A stretch of 64,000 bases of DNA from Verrucomicrobiota bacterium (GTDB lineage: Bacteria; Verrucomicrobiota; Verrucomicrobiia; Limisphaerales; UBA9464). The notes beneath the pieces were generated by a model. That model had not been told where the DNA came from and did not search any database. It saw only the letters and a program-made list of their open reading frames with translations. The translations under genes and the position numbers were made by a program. Below, one piece after another: positions 8,013-17,096 of this stretch. The DNA lies in the NCBI GenBank assembly GCA_947454705.1, contig CANGKZ010000001.1, positions 245,363 to 309,362 on the forward strand, given 5' to 3'. Position 1 is the first letter of the stretch, and each line of letters begins with the position of its first letter.

Positions 8013-10340
8013 ATGCACGAGCCCGCCATCACCCCGGAACTGGTCGCCAAGCACAACCTCACGCCCGAGGAATATCAGAAGATTCTCGATATTCTCGGCC
8101 GCGTCCCGAGCTACACCGAGCTCGGGATCTTCTCCGTGATGTGGTCGGAGCACTGCTCCTACAAGAACACGCGCCCTGTGTTGCGGACCTTCCCCACCAA
8201 GGGCTCGGCCATTCTGGTCGGAGCGGGCGAAGAAAACGCAGGAATTGTCGATGTGGGGGACGGCGTCGCGATCGCCTTCAAGATCGAGTCGCACAACCAT
8301 CCCAGCGCCGTGGAGCCGTTCCAGGGTGCGGCGACCGGTGTCGGTGGCATCATTCGCGACATCTTCACCATGGGCGCGCGCCCGGTGGCGGCGTTGAATT
8401 CGCTCCGGTTCGGCGAACTGACCAATCCCGATGTCCGTCGCCTGTTCACCGGTGTGGTGGGTGGCATCGCGCATTACGGCAACTGCTTCGGCATTCCCAC
8501 CATTGCGGGCGAGGTCGCGTTTGACCGCTCGTACGAGGGCAATCCGCTGGTGAACGCCTTCGCGCTCGGCGTGCTGCGTCACGAGCAGATCACCCGCGGC
8601 GCCGCGCACGGCGTGGGCAATCCGGTGTTCTACGTCGGACCCGCCACGGGACGCGACGGTCTCGCCGGCGCCGCCTTCGCCTCGCAGGATCTCACCGAGG
8701 AATCCGCCGAACAGCAGCGCGGAGCCGTCCAGGTGGGCGATCCGTTCATGGAGAAGCTCGTCTGCGAAGCCTGTCTCGAACTCCTCGCCACCGGCGCGGT
8801 CGCGGGCATGCAGGACATGGGCGCGGCAGGCCTCACCTGCTCCACCTGCGAAACCGCAGCGCGGGCCGGCACCGGAATCGAGATCGAACTCGACCGCGTT
8901 CCCCAGCGCGCTCCGGGCATGACCAGCTACGAAATCATGCTTTCCGAATCGCAGGAACGCATGCTCATCGTGGTCCACAAGGGCCGCGAGGAAGAGGTGA
9001 AGACGGTGTTCGACAAGTGGGACCTCCCCTGGTCGGAGATCGGCGTGGTCACCGACACCGGCCGCATGGTGGTTCGCCACGGCGGCAAGATCGTGGTGGA
9101 CGTGCCGGCCAAGAAGCTCGCCGACGAAGCCCCGGTTTATCAGCGCGAATCCGCCGAGCCCGCCTACCTCACCGCGGTGCGCAGTTTCCGTCTCGATGGC
9201 ATTGCCGACTCCGGCGATCGCGTCGCGCAGCTCAAGAAGGTGCTGTCCGACTCCACGGTGGCTTCGAAGAACTGGGTTTATCGCCAATACGACCACATGG
9301 TTCGTGACGGCTCGGTGGTGTGTCCGGGCAGCGATGCCGCGGTGATTCGCATCAAGGCCGACTCGCTGCCGGTGATGAGCGAAGCGGTGAAGGCCGTCGC
9401 CGGGAATCGTCCGGTGCCTGACAAATTCGTGGCCTTCACGGTCGATTGCAACGGCACCTACGTTTACCTCGATCCGTACGAAGGCGGAAAAGCCGCGGTC
9501 GCCGAAGCCTGCCGCAACCTCGCCTGCTCCGGCGCGCTGCCGGTGGGATCGACCGACAACCTGAATTTCGGCAACCCGCATCATCCCGAGATTTTCTGGC
9601 AGCTGAAGGAATCGGTCCGCGGTCTCGCCGAGGCCTGCCGTGCCTTTGATGCGCCGGTCACCGGCGGCAACGTGTCGCTCTACAATCAGCGCGGCGCGCT
9701 CGGGGCGATTGATCCGACGCCAACCGTGGCGGTGGTGGGTTTGGTCGAGAAGGCCGAGCACATCACCACCCAGTGGTTCAAGACTGCGGGCGATTCGATC
9801 ATCCTCCTCGGCGACGCCGTGGATCTCACCGATCCGCTCCAGGGCCTCGGTGGAAGCATCCTGCTCAAGGCGGTTCACGGTCTCAAAACCGGGACGCCTC
9901 CGCGCGTGGATCTCGACGCCGCGCGTCGGCTTCACACCACGCTGGTGGGATTGATCCGCGAAGGCGTGGTTCGCAGCGCGCACGATTGCAGCGACGGCGG
10001 TCTGGCCGTGGCGCTGGCGGAGTGCTGCTTCAGCCACCAGGTGGCGAAGGAGACCTTCCAGTTCCTCGGAGCTGAAGTGGACCTCAAGGCCGTGGCCGGT
10101 GCTGCGCGGACCGATGCCCTTTTGTTCGGCGAAACGCAGAACCGTGTGGTCATCTCGGTCGCCCGGACCGATGCCGCGCGCGTGGTGCGTCAGGCGCAGG
10201 CGTTGGGAGTTCCGGCGGCAGTGATCGGATCGGTCGGCGGGGAATCGCTGACGATCCAGACGGCGTCGGGATCCCTGACCGCGCCTGTGTCCGAACTGCA
10301 CGACGGCTGGTGGAATTCCATCGCCCGCTCCATGGCCTGA
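8013..10340 (+). CDS. purL: Phosphoribosylformylglycinamidine synthase subunit PurL
   Basis: A 775-residue protein of the small-PurL type (ATP-dependent amination of FGAR to FGAM in purine synthesis, cytoplasmic). Visible landmarks are [15 protein letters not shown] near residues 46-60, the substrate-binding [20 protein letters not shown] near 92-111, and the AIR-synthase-type core domains repeated in the two halves (ending [11 protein letters not shown]). The ATG at 8013 is preceded directly by an in-frame TTG; the ATG is preferred. Its partners PurQ and PurS are not in the window; purF is far away at 53.9 kb. Confidence 0.97.
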   Translation: MHEPAITPELVAKHNLTPEEYQKILDILGRVPSYTELGIFSVMWSEHCSYKNTRPVLRTFPTKGSAILVGAGEENAGIVDVGDGVAIAFKIESHNHPSAVEPFQGAATGVGGIIRDIFTMGARPVAALNSLRFGELTNPDVRRLFTGVVGGIAHYGNCFGIPTIAGEVAFDRSYEGNPLVNAFALGVLRHEQITRGAAHGVGNPVFYVGPATGRDGLAGAAFASQDLTEESAEQQRGAVQVGDPFMEKLVCEACLELLATGAVAGMQDMGAAGLTCSTCETAARAGTGIEIELDRVPQRAPGMTSYEIMLSESQERMLIVVHKGREEEVKTVFDKWDLPWSEIGVVTDTGRMVVRHGGKIVVDVPAKKLADEAPVYQRESAEPAYLTAVRSFRLDGIADSGDRVAQLKKVLSDSTVASKNWVYRQYDHMVRDGSVVCPGSDAAVIRIKADSLPVMSEAVKAVAGNRPVPDKFVAFTVDCNGTYVYLDPYEGGKAAVAEACRNLACSGALPVGSTDNLNFGNPHHPEIFWQLKESVRGLAEACRAFDAPVTGGNVSLYNQRGALGAIDPTPTVAVVGLVEKAEHITTQWFKTAGDSIILLGDAVDLTDPLQGLGGSILLKAVHGLKTGTPPRVDLDAARRLHTTLVGLIREGVVRSAHDCSDGGLAVALAECCFSHQVAKETFQFLGAEVDLKAVAGAARTDALLFGETQNRVVISVARTDAARVVRQAQALGVPAAVIGSVGGESLTIQTASGSLTAPVSELHDGWWNSIARSMA

Positions 10341-10457
10341 GGCCTTGGCGGCCGGGAACGGTCGTCAGGCTCTTGCCTTAAAATTGGATCGCGCGGTGGA
10401 GAAAAGCGGGGCTCGCTGTCCCGCTGTTTACACCTGTGATCTTGGAGGCACGAGGCA

Positions 10458-11075
10458 ATGACGGACACCGACCCGCAGAGGTTGAATACGAACTCGGAAT
10501 CGATTCCTCCGGTCCGCCGGAGGAACGCATGGGTCGTAGGATTGACGCTTGGTGTCGTCGTCCTCGCGGTGGTGGGTTTTGCTGCGAAGCGTTCCAGGGG
10601 GCCGACGGTGTGTCCCGTGGAAGTTCGGAAGGTGATGACCACAAATGGTACGGCCGCCTTCAAGCTCACCAATCACAGTGCGTTCGATCTCCTGGTGGAT
10701 TTCGGCGCGAACTATGAGGTCAGGACCCGTGAGGGATGGCAGCGTACGCCGCTTTCGGCGGGTGCTTCGTATCAGGCCAACATGAACCAGCTAAACGGGC
10801 ACGATGCGACGATGTTCACCGGAGTTCCCTTGCCGATACTGCGGCCTGGGACGGTGTGGAGGCTTCGAGTCCAGGTGCACTCTTCGGAAGGGGAATTTAA
10901 TTACTGGATCCGCAATCCGCGGGAATTCTGGAATGTCCTGAGATTTCGAGACGTCCAGGGCCGCTTCAAGATTGGGATGAACGGGAGGACGTTCCCGACA
11001 ACGACCGAGGCCACCACGGTCGAAGAACGCTTCGGAGAACCGGGCGTGCCAGATCCAACGATCGATCATCGGTAG
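10458..11075 (+). CDS. Membrane-anchored hypothetical protein
   Basis: A 205-residue protein with a charged cytoplasmic N-terminus, one transmembrane helix at about 26-44 (WVVGLTLGVVVLAVVGFAA) and a soluble domain that looks beta-rich. A GGAGG ribosome site lies upstream of the ATG. It resembles in layout, though not clearly in sequence, the single-pass protein at 15520-16086; both carry phrases such as LTNHSAFDLLVDFGANYEV that suggest a small immunoglobulin-like fold. No family was recognised. Its end runs into a dispersed repeat. Confidence 0.7.
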   Translation: MTDTDPQRLNTNSESIPPVRRRNAWVVGLTLGVVVLAVVGFAAKRSRGPTVCPVEVRKVMTTNGTAAFKLTNHSAFDLLVDFGANYEVRTREGWQRTPLSAGASYQANMNQLNGHDATMFTGVPLPILRPGTVWRLRVQVHSSEGEFNYWIRNPREFWNVLRFRDVQGRFKIGMNGRTFPTTTEATTVEERFGEPGVPDPTIDHR

Positions 11076-11271
11076 GGAAGAGCTGCTGCTCTTTCCCAAC
11101 TATAAAACGACGAGCGTCAGCGTCGTCGTTGCCCACGACACGGCGAACCGTTTCATTTGGGTTCGATCCTTCCTCGCGCTGGGCACTCCCGTGCGAGGCT
11201 TCCAATCTGGCAACGACGGCGCATTCGCTGGTCGTTGCGGAGTTACGGCGGCGCACAACGCCGCCCTACCT
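11072..11271. repeat. Composite dispersed intergenic repeat
   Basis: Three repeat pieces lie in sequence. 11072-11136 begins GTAGGGAAGAGCTGCTGCTC and continues into AAAACGACGAGCGTCAGCG; it recurs at 59150-59223. 11186-11223 contains CTTCCAATCTGGCAACGACG, the reverse complement of the end of the 59150 copy. 11245-11271 is a hairpin with arms GGCGGCG and CGCCGCC. No gene is supported in the 226-base gap. Confidence 0.75.
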
Positions 11272-11301
11272 GGGGTGATTGATCCGGCGGCGGCTGCCGG
11301 A

Positions 11302-12105
11302 TTAGGAAACGGTCGGGGGTATTTCTTCCGAGGGGGAAGTCGCAGGAAGTTCTGTCGGCTCTGCAACGGCGGCGGACTGGCCTTCCGCTTCGGCCGCTGG
11401 TGCGGATGCGCTGGCGGCCTCGACTGCGGTCGCAGGAGCGGATTCCGCAGCGGGCTGTGCGGCTTCGGCTGAGGCTTCGGCTCCGGTGGGGAGCGGGAGT
11501 TGCGCGTCGGTGGTGGCGAGAGTTTCGGGGCGCTGGACCGGGATGCGGCGCAGTTCATCGGCCGCAGGCAGCGCTTCGAGCGAGCTCAGACCGAAGTATT
11601 CCAAAAAGGAAGTGGTGGTGGCGTATTGCATCGGACGGCCGATGACCTCGGCGCGTCCGGCTTCTTCGATCAGCCCGCGTTCCTTGAGCGTGGCGATGAC
11701 TCCGTCCACGGCCACACCGCGGATCTGCTCGATCTCGGCGCGAGTGACGGGCTGCCGGTACGCGATGACGGCGAGGGATTCGAGCGCGGGCTGCGACAGC
11801 TTGGCGGGCCGGTTCTTCACGCCCACGAACGAGCGCAGCCACGGACCAAATTCGGGCAGGGTGACGAACTGCCACGCGCCGGCCACGCAGAGCAGGCGGA
11901 AGCTGCGCGCCGCGGCCTCGTGTTCCTTGGCCAGCTGGCCGAGGGCTTCCTCGATCTTCTCCACCGGCAGCTTGCGACAGGCGCAGACGTGCTCGGGCGC
12001 GCCCTCCTCGTCGGCCGCCCGGGTGAGGATGTCCCGCAATTCCCCGGCCGCGAGCGGCTTCGGCGCCGCAATCAGCAGGGATTCGAGGATGAACTTGAGT
12101 TCCAT
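11302..12105 (-). CDS. scpB: Segregation and condensation protein ScpB
   Basis: A 267-residue protein starting MELKFILESLLIAAPKPLA. Two winged-helix domains cover about residues 1-185 (ESLAVIAYRQPVTRAEIEQIRGV and the conserved GRPMQYATT). It binds ScpA to regulate the SMC condensin complex. The last 75 residues are an Ala/Pro/Glu/Ser-rich disordered tail not found in short ScpB proteins. The gene lies 36 bases downstream of scpA in the same direction. The ATG at 12105 is preferred over an upstream start that adds seven residues. Confidence 0.94.
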   Translation of the reverse strand: MELKFILESLLIAAPKPLAAGELRDILTRAADEEGAPEHVCACRKLPVEKIEEALGQLAKEHEAAARSFRLLCVAGAWQFVTLPEFGPWLRSFVGVKNRPAKLSQPALESLAVIAYRQPVTRAEIEQIRGVAVDGVIATLKERGLIEEAGRAEVIGRPMQYATTTSFLEYFGLSSLEALPAADELRRIPVQRPETLATTDAQLPLPTGAEASAEAAQPAAESAPATAVEAASASAPAAEAEGQSAAVAEPTELPATSPSEEIPPTVS

Positions 12106-12141
12106 GAAAAAGAGTTGTTGGACCATCGCGGGGCGGAGGAA

Positions 12142-13071
12142 TCAGGCCTCGGGGGCAGGCGGCGGCGTGTCGGTAACGGTGGGGGAGGACTCCACTTCAG
12201 CAGCGGGTGCCGCGTCGGGAATGGACGGCGAGGGGGAGCTGGAACTGGAATCGGTGTCGGAAAGTGCGGAGACGGGCGCCTCGGAAGCGGCAACGGCCAC
12301 CGGTGCGGATTCATCAGGGGCCGCCGGCGCGATCGGAATGGCAGTGGGCGCGGCGGTCACTTCGATCTCGCCGAAGTCGTCGGTCTGAAAAATGACCAGC
12401 TGCTTCATGCGGGTCAGCTCAAGCATCGCGAGGAAGGTCACGATGACTTCGTTCCGGCTCTTCGCCGCGGCGAAAAGATCGGAGAATTTGATCGGGCGTC
12501 CCTCGGAGATGAGTTTGCGGAGCGTCTCGATCTTTTCGCTGACCGTGTGGGGATCGGCGTTGATTTCGCGAACGTCATCGCGCGCCTGGAAGCGCTTGAG
12601 GATCTGGCTGACCGCACCCACGAGGTCGAACATCGACACCTCGGTGCGCTTGGGAACGGCTTCTTCGGGAATCTCCACCTTGCCGGGCCGGCGGGAATAA
12701 CGGTTCTCGGCGTTTTCCTCGCAGGTCTGCAGCGCGGCGGCGGCGTCCTTGAATTTCTTGTACTCCACCAGGCGGCGGATGAGTTCCCAGCGGGGATCAT
12801 CACCCTCCTCCTCGTCGGCCTCGGGCTTGACCTGGAGGTCCACGGGCAGGAGTTCGCGGCTCTTGATGTACAGCAGCGAAGCCGCCATCACGAGGAACTC
12901 GCCGGCCACTTCGAGATCCAGTTCCCGCATCTGCTCGATGTAGGCGACGAACTCGGTGGCGATGCGGGTGAGGTTGACCTGGTAGATATCCACCTCCTGC
13001 TTCTTTACAAGATGCAGGAGAAGATCCAGGGGACCCTCAAACACTTCAAACTGGACGCGGTATTCGCTCAT
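12142..13071 (-). CDS. scpA: Segregation and condensation protein ScpA (kleisin)
   Basis: A 309-residue protein beginning MSEYRVQFEVFEGPLDLLLHLVKKQE, the hallmark start of the bacterial kleisin. It bridges the SMC heads and recruits ScpB in chromosome segregation. Conserved EFLVMAASLLYIKSRELLP lies at about 58-76, and the C-terminal winged helix ends near residue 235. Residues about 240-309 are a disordered Ala/Pro/Ser-rich acidic tail with a five-serine run. scpB follows in the same operon, and both partners carry comparable tails. Confidence 0.95.
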   Translation of the reverse strand: MSEYRVQFEVFEGPLDLLLHLVKKQEVDIYQVNLTRIATEFVAYIEQMRELDLEVAGEFLVMAASLLYIKSRELLPVDLQVKPEADEEEGDDPRWELIRRLVEYKKFKDAAAALQTCEENAENRYSRRPGKVEIPEEAVPKRTEVSMFDLVGAVSQILKRFQARDDVREINADPHTVSEKIETLRKLISEGRPIKFSDLFAAAKSRNEVIVTFLAMLELTRMKQLVIFQTDDFGEIEVTAAPTAIPIAPAAPDESAPVAVAASEAPVSALSDTDSSSSSPSPSIPDAAPAAEVESSPTVTDTPPPAPEA

Positions 13072-13146
13072 GGATGGCGCGGACGAGGCCGGCCGTGTGG
13101 GGTGCAGCGTAGGTTGGTCCTTGGAACCTTGGCAACGGGAGCTTGT

Positions 13147-13674
13147 TCACGGATCGGCGGGCGGGGTGCCGTTTGGCGTGATGTTGCGTCGAATCCGGTC
13201 TTCCAAGGGCTGCAGCAGCCAAAGAATTCCGAGAGCGAACCCGAGGGGAATGAGCGCCAACCGCCACAAACCCGCGCCGCAGGCGAGTCCGAGCGAGGCG
13301 GAAACCCAGACCGAAGCCGCAGTGGTGAGCCCGTGGACCTGCAATCCGGAACGGTCGCGAAGAATGGCCCCGGCCCCGAGGAATCCGATGCCGGTGATGA
13401 CCCCCTGGATGGCCCGGCTGAGGGCATCGACGTTGGGAAGTCCGCTTTCCAGCACCAAATCCGACATCACCAGCGTGATGGTGGCCGACCCGAGGGCCAC
13501 CAGGGCCTGGGTTCGCAGGCCGGCGGGTTTGAGGTGGAGTTCCCGGTTGTATCCGACCAGGGCACCGAACAGGGACGCAGCCCCGAGGCGCAGCAGAACC
13601 TCCTTGGTGGCAATCGGAGCGTTCGCGATGGACCCGAGCACGGGCAGGAGCGGGGTTCCGGGGAGGTTGGTCAT
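13147..13674 (-). CDS. MgtC/SapB family inner-membrane protein
   Basis: A 175-residue protein from the ATG at 13674, with five hydrophobic segments and the MgtC hallmarks ALVGYNREL, LRTQALVALGSA and GVITGIGFLGAGAILRD. MgtC-like proteins modulate Mg2+ homeostasis and F-ATPase in pathogens; the role in free-living bacteria is unclear. The C-terminal ACT-like domain of some members is absent. It is oriented with scpAB but separated from scpA by 75 bases, and it diverges from serA. Confidence 0.88.
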   Translation of the reverse strand: MTNLPGTPLLPVLGSIANAPIATKEVLLRLGAASLFGALVGYNRELHLKPAGLRTQALVALGSATITLVMSDLVLESGLPNVDALSRAIQGVITGIGFLGAGAILRDRSGLQVHGLTTAASVWVSASLGLACGAGLWRLALIPLGFALGILWLLQPLEDRIRRNITPNGTPPADP

Positions 13675-13784
13675 GGGCCAAGGCAACGTCCAAAACCCCC
13701 GTTGGAAAAGGGAAAAGGCAAAAGGAAGCCGCCTCTCCCGTTGACCGCCCCGGTCCGGGTGCCTAGCGTCCGCCCCTCCGAGTT

Positions 13785-15392
13785 ATGCACGTCCTGGTTT
13801 GTGACCCGATTTCACCCCGTGGCATCGCCTTTTTTCAGGGACGACCTGAATTCAAGGTGACCGTCCTCTCCAAGCGCCTCACCGAGGCGGAACTTCTGCC
13901 CATCGTGGCGGACGTGGACGCCATGGTGGTCCGCTCCGAAACGAAGGTCACCCGCAAGGTGCTGGAGGCCGCCACGAAGCTCAAAGTCGTGGGCCGCGCC
14001 GGCGTCGGCGTGGACAACGTGGACGTGGAAGCAGCCACCGCGCGCGGCGTGGTGGTGATGAACACCCCGGCCGGCAACACGGTCACCACCGCGGAGCTCA
14101 CCTTCTTCATGCTCGGCGCGCTCGCGCGCAAGATTCCCGCCGCCCACGGCACCATGGCCGCCGGCAAGTGGGACCGGAAGGCGTTCCAGGGAACCGAAAT
14201 CCAGGGCAAGACCCTCGGCATCCTTGGCGCAGGCCGCATCGGCACCGAAGTGGGCAAGCGCGCCCTCGCCTTCGGCATGCGCGTGGTGGCCTACGATCCC
14301 TTCCTCACCGAGGCCCGTGCGAAGTCGCTCGGATTCGAAGCCGCGAGCGATCCCGATGCGATCTACCAGCAGGCGGACTTCATCACCGTGCACATGCCGG
14401 TGACCAAGGAGACCCGCGAGATGCTCAACGCCGCGGCCTTCGCCAAGATGAAGCCCGGAGTTCGCATCGTGAACTGCGCCCGCGGCGAAATCATCCACGA
14501 GGCCGACCTCGTGGCCGCGCTCGAATCCGGCAAGGTCGCCGGTGCGGCGCTTGACGTGTTCCATGTCGAACCCCTGCCCGCGGACCACAAGTTCCGCTCG
14601 CTGCCCAACGTGGTGCTCACCCCGCACCTCGGTGCCAGCACTGAAGAGGCGCAGGAAAAGTGCGGCCTCGAAGTGGCCGAAGTGATTTCCGGATTTCTGC
14701 TCACCGGCGAGGTCCGCAATGCGGTGAACCTCCCGGGCGTCGATGCCAAGACCTACGAGCTGGTGAAGCCGTATCTCGTCCTTGGCGAGAAGCTGGGCAA
14801 GCTGCTCGGCCAGCTCACCCCGGGGGCGATCGACCGTCTCCACATCACCTACGGCGGCAAGGCGCAGGATCTCCCGCAGACCGATCCGGTCACCCGCGCA
14901 ATCCTCCGCGGCTTCCTGAGCGTCGCAGCAGGCAGCGGCGTGAAGGACATCAACAACATCAACGTCCGCAGCGCGGCAGCCGCCCTCGGCCTGAGCGTCG
15001 AGGAGAAGAAGTCCGACGAACCCGTCACCTTCAACGAATGGCTGCACGTGCAGGCCTTCCACGGCGCGTCGAAGGTCATCTCGGCCGGTGGTACCTTTTT
15101 TGGATCACCCAACAACCCGCGCATCGTGCGGCTCTACAGCCAGCCGGTGGAGATCCCGATCAGCGGCAACGTGCTGTTGATCCACAACCTGGATCGTCCG
15201 GGCATCGTGGGCTTCCTGGGAACGGTGCTGGGCAAGCACGGCGTGAACATCGCCAACATGTCGCTGAGCCGCGACACCGAGGGCGGCGAAGCGTTGACCG
15301 TGTTGCACCTCGACAACGTGCCTCCGCAGGCGGCGCTCGATGAGTTGAAGGCCGACGCCGCGATCACCAGCGTGCGCGCCATCTCGCTCTGA
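13785..15392 (+). CDS. serA: D-3-phosphoglycerate dehydrogenase
   Basis: A 535-residue protein oxidising 3-phosphoglycerate, the first step of serine synthesis. The order is substrate domain, NAD-binding Rossmann domain with GILGAGRIGTEVGKRA near 145-160, catalytic set R (NCARGEI), E (FHVEPLPAD) and H (LTPHLGAST), then the intervening ASB domain and a C-terminal ACT domain (LLIHNLDRPGIVGFLG) for allosteric serine sensing. The length matches the long SerA class. It is monocistronic and ends at a strong terminator. Confidence 0.97.
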   Translation: MHVLVCDPISPRGIAFFQGRPEFKVTVLSKRLTEAELLPIVADVDAMVVRSETKVTRKVLEAATKLKVVGRAGVGVDNVDVEAATARGVVVMNTPAGNTVTTAELTFFMLGALARKIPAAHGTMAAGKWDRKAFQGTEIQGKTLGILGAGRIGTEVGKRALAFGMRVVAYDPFLTEARAKSLGFEAASDPDAIYQQADFITVHMPVTKETREMLNAAAFAKMKPGVRIVNCARGEIIHEADLVAALESGKVAGAALDVFHVEPLPADHKFRSLPNVVLTPHLGASTEEAQEKCGLEVAEVISGFLLTGEVRNAVNLPGVDAKTYELVKPYLVLGEKLGKLLGQLTPGAIDRLHITYGGKAQDLPQTDPVTRAILRGFLSVAAGSGVKDINNINVRSAAAALGLSVEEKKSDEPVTFNEWLHVQAFHGASKVISAGGTFFGSPNNPRIVRLYSQPVEIPISGNVLLIHNLDRPGIVGFLGTVLGKHGVNIANMSLSRDTEGGEALTVLHLDNVPPQAALDELKADAAITSVRAISL

Positions 15393-15410
15393 GTTTTTTC
15401 CGCCTTCATC

Positions 15411-15446
15411 ACGGCCCCGGCGGAATCCCGCCCGGGGCCGTTTTTG
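15411..15446 (+). terminator. Rho-independent terminator of serA
   Basis: A GC-rich stem with arms CGGCCCCGG and CCGGGGCCG is followed by TTTTTGTT, 20 bases after the serA stop. Confidence 0.87.
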
Positions 15447-15479
15447 TTGCCAGGGATGCCGCTGGTGGGGAAGCGGCGG

Positions 15480-15513
15480 TTGAAGGGTTGAAAAGTTGAA
15501 GCGTTGAAAGGGA
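15480..15513. repeat. TTGAAGN heptamer repeat, single copy
   Basis: The run includes GGTTGAAAAGTTGAAGCGTT and ends in GAAAGGG. It is near identical to 47745-47775 and the reverse complement of 1085-1119 and 47952-47985. It lies between the serA terminator and the end of the next gene. Confidence 0.82.
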
Positions 15514-15519
15514 ATGCAG

Positions 15520-16086
15520 TTACGGCCGCGCCGGCATTGCCGAATCTCGGTTGAACGACGGATCCAGCTCGTAGCTCGATGGATGAAGGTAGGGGGGCTT
15601 GCCAAATATCGGACGCAACCCGATTTGCGACATTTGGGAGTTCATCCAGCATCCGTAGCCACCAAGCGGTAGAAACGGGATTCGGGCCCACGAATAAAAC
15701 GCAGCACTGCCTTGAAATCCCTCCGGCATGGGAGCGTGCCCCGACCCGCCTTCCGGATGCTCCACGTCCAACTTCAATGCGTGGTGACCCGCGCTCCGGA
15801 CCTGCAGAAACAGATTCTTCGATTCCATCCGGAGCTCCGCAGGAACGGGCAGGTTGGTCCGGAGGGTTGCCGATGGGGTCCAGATCCAGATCTCCGCCGT
15901 GTCTCCGTTGGTCCCGGTGAGGGATGCAGTCCAGAGCGGTTTCTTCGAGTGGATCTCTACAACGCGTGGCCGGGTTAGAAACCAGGCGAAGAGCAGGGCC
16001 ACGCCGAGAATCAGCAATGCGGCGAGCAGAGCGGAAAACGTGACTCTTCGCCGCTGCTTCTGCGAACTGTGGGAACCTCCATCCAT
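15520..16086 (-). CDS. Single-pass membrane hypothetical protein
   Basis: A 188-residue protein with a basic N-terminus, a transmembrane helix at about 16-38 (FSALLAALLILGVALLFAWF) and an extracytoplasmic domain with a WIWTPSATLRTNLPVPAELRM segment suggesting a beta-sandwich. No family was recognised. It ends next to a TTGAAG repeat. It is co-directional with apbE, which ends 31 bases upstream of this ATG, so the two may be co-transcribed. Confidence 0.65.
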   Translation of the reverse strand: MDGGSHSSQKQRRRVTFSALLAALLILGVALLFAWFLTRPRVVEIHSKKPLWTASLTGTNGDTAEIWIWTPSATLRTNLPVPAELRMESKNLFLQVRSAGHHALKLDVEHPEGGSGHAPMPEGFQGSAAFYSWARIPFLPLGGYGCWMNSQMSQIGLRPIFGKPPYLHPSSYELDPSFNRDSAMPARP

Positions 16087-16116
16087 TGGGCGAGCATGGG
16101 TGCCCAGAAATGGGCG

Positions 16117-16983
16117 TCAAGCAAACCAGCTGCGCGTGGATCTCGCCGCTCGCAGCACCGCGTCGCGACCGGCCGGGCCAAGCACGAGCAAAGCGGTGGA
16201 CAGCGCATCGGAATCCGTCGCTGAGGCGCAGACCAACGCGGCCATGCGGTTGCCCTCCACCGGTGTTCCCGACCTCGGATCAATCACATGTCCAAGCGTC
16301 GTGGTGCCGGACCGAACGGTGCGTCCCCAGGTTGCGGAAACGGACAACGATTCATCGCGCAGGGGAATCGCTTCACCGGTTGGCAATGCAACCTTCCATG
16401 GCTCGCCCGAGGGCGTGGTGCCCACGGCGACGATGGTGCTGGTTCCCCCGTGAAGCAGCGCGGAGGACACACCGGCGTCGCGCAAAAGATCCGCAGCGCG
16501 GTCGAGCGCGTAGCCTTTGCCGATCGCTCCGAGGTCCAGTCGCACGCCGGCGCGGGTGAGTCGCACCGTGAACGCGGAGGGATCGAGCTCAATGCCATTG
16601 CCGGGAACCGAGGAGAGCGTCGGGATTTCGTGAAAGGGCTCGGGTTCGCCCGGCGCGTGAAATCCGAGGGCGCGCATCCACGTCCCTGCAGTGATGTCGA
16701 ATGCGCCGTCGGTCGCGTGCGACAGGGCGAGTGCGCGCTCGATGAGACGAAAGACTTCGGGGGCCATGCGCACGGGCGCGTGGTGGCCACTGGCGTTGAT
16801 CCGGGCGAGGTCGCTGCCCGGACGGAAGAGCGAGAGCTGGCCCTCTTGGCGGTCCACTTCATCGAGCGCCTCCTCGGCGGCGGCGCGGAGCGCGGCGGGA
16901 TTCGATCCGTGCAGCACGAACTCAAACCGCGTCGCCATGGCGTGCCGCGCCACCAAAACGGCGGGAGGAAACTCAGCGCTCAT
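16117..16983 (-). CDS. apbE: FAD:protein FMN transferase (ApbE family)
   Basis: A 288-residue protein starting at the ATG at 16983. ApbE attaches FMN covalently to threonine of extracytoplasmic flavoproteins such as NqrB/C and RnfG/D. Motifs seen are MATRFEFVLHG near the start, LDLGAIGKGYALDRAADLL (flavin site region), LLHGGTSTIVAVG and HVIDPRSGTPVEG, with a C-terminal AT/DSDALSTAL metal-site motif. No clear lipoprotein signal is present, so export is uncertain. No Nqr or Rnf genes are nearby. Confidence 0.92.
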   Translation of the reverse strand: MSAEFPPAVLVARHAMATRFEFVLHGSNPAALRAAAEEALDEVDRQEGQLSLFRPGSDLARINASGHHAPVRMAPEVFRLIERALALSHATDGAFDITAGTWMRALGFHAPGEPEPFHEIPTLSSVPGNGIELDPSAFTVRLTRAGVRLDLGAIGKGYALDRAADLLRDAGVSSALLHGGTSTIVAVGTTPSGEPWKVALPTGEAIPLRDESLSVSATWGRTVRSGTTTLGHVIDPRSGTPVEGNRMAALVCASATDSDALSTALLVLGPAGRDAVLRAARSTRSWFA

Positions 16984-16990
16984 GCCCGAT

Positions 16991-17029
16991 GGAATCAAAT
17001 CCGTGTTAATCCGTGAAATCCGTGTCTCG
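16991..17029. repeat. AATCCGTG tandem repeat
   Basis: Three spaced copies of AATCCGTG (AATCCGTGTTAATCCGTGAA, then ATCCGTGTCT) lie upstream of apbE. The same unit ends the two direct repeats that flank vapBC at 41.1 and 41.9 kb. Confidence 0.75.
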
Positions 17030-17036
17030 AAACGAA

Positions 17037-17065
17037 GCAGCCGGTCCCGTGCTGAGACCGGCTGC
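17037..17065 (-). terminator. Probable terminator of the Gfo/Idh/MocA gene
   Basis: Ten-base perfect arms GCAGCCGGTC and GACCGGCTGC form a stem just beyond the stop at 17097. On the minus strand a weak T-rich stretch follows (TTCGTTTC). Confidence 0.7.
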
Positions 17066-17096
17066 GTCGATGAATTCGGAAGCGGCCTGAGATGGA

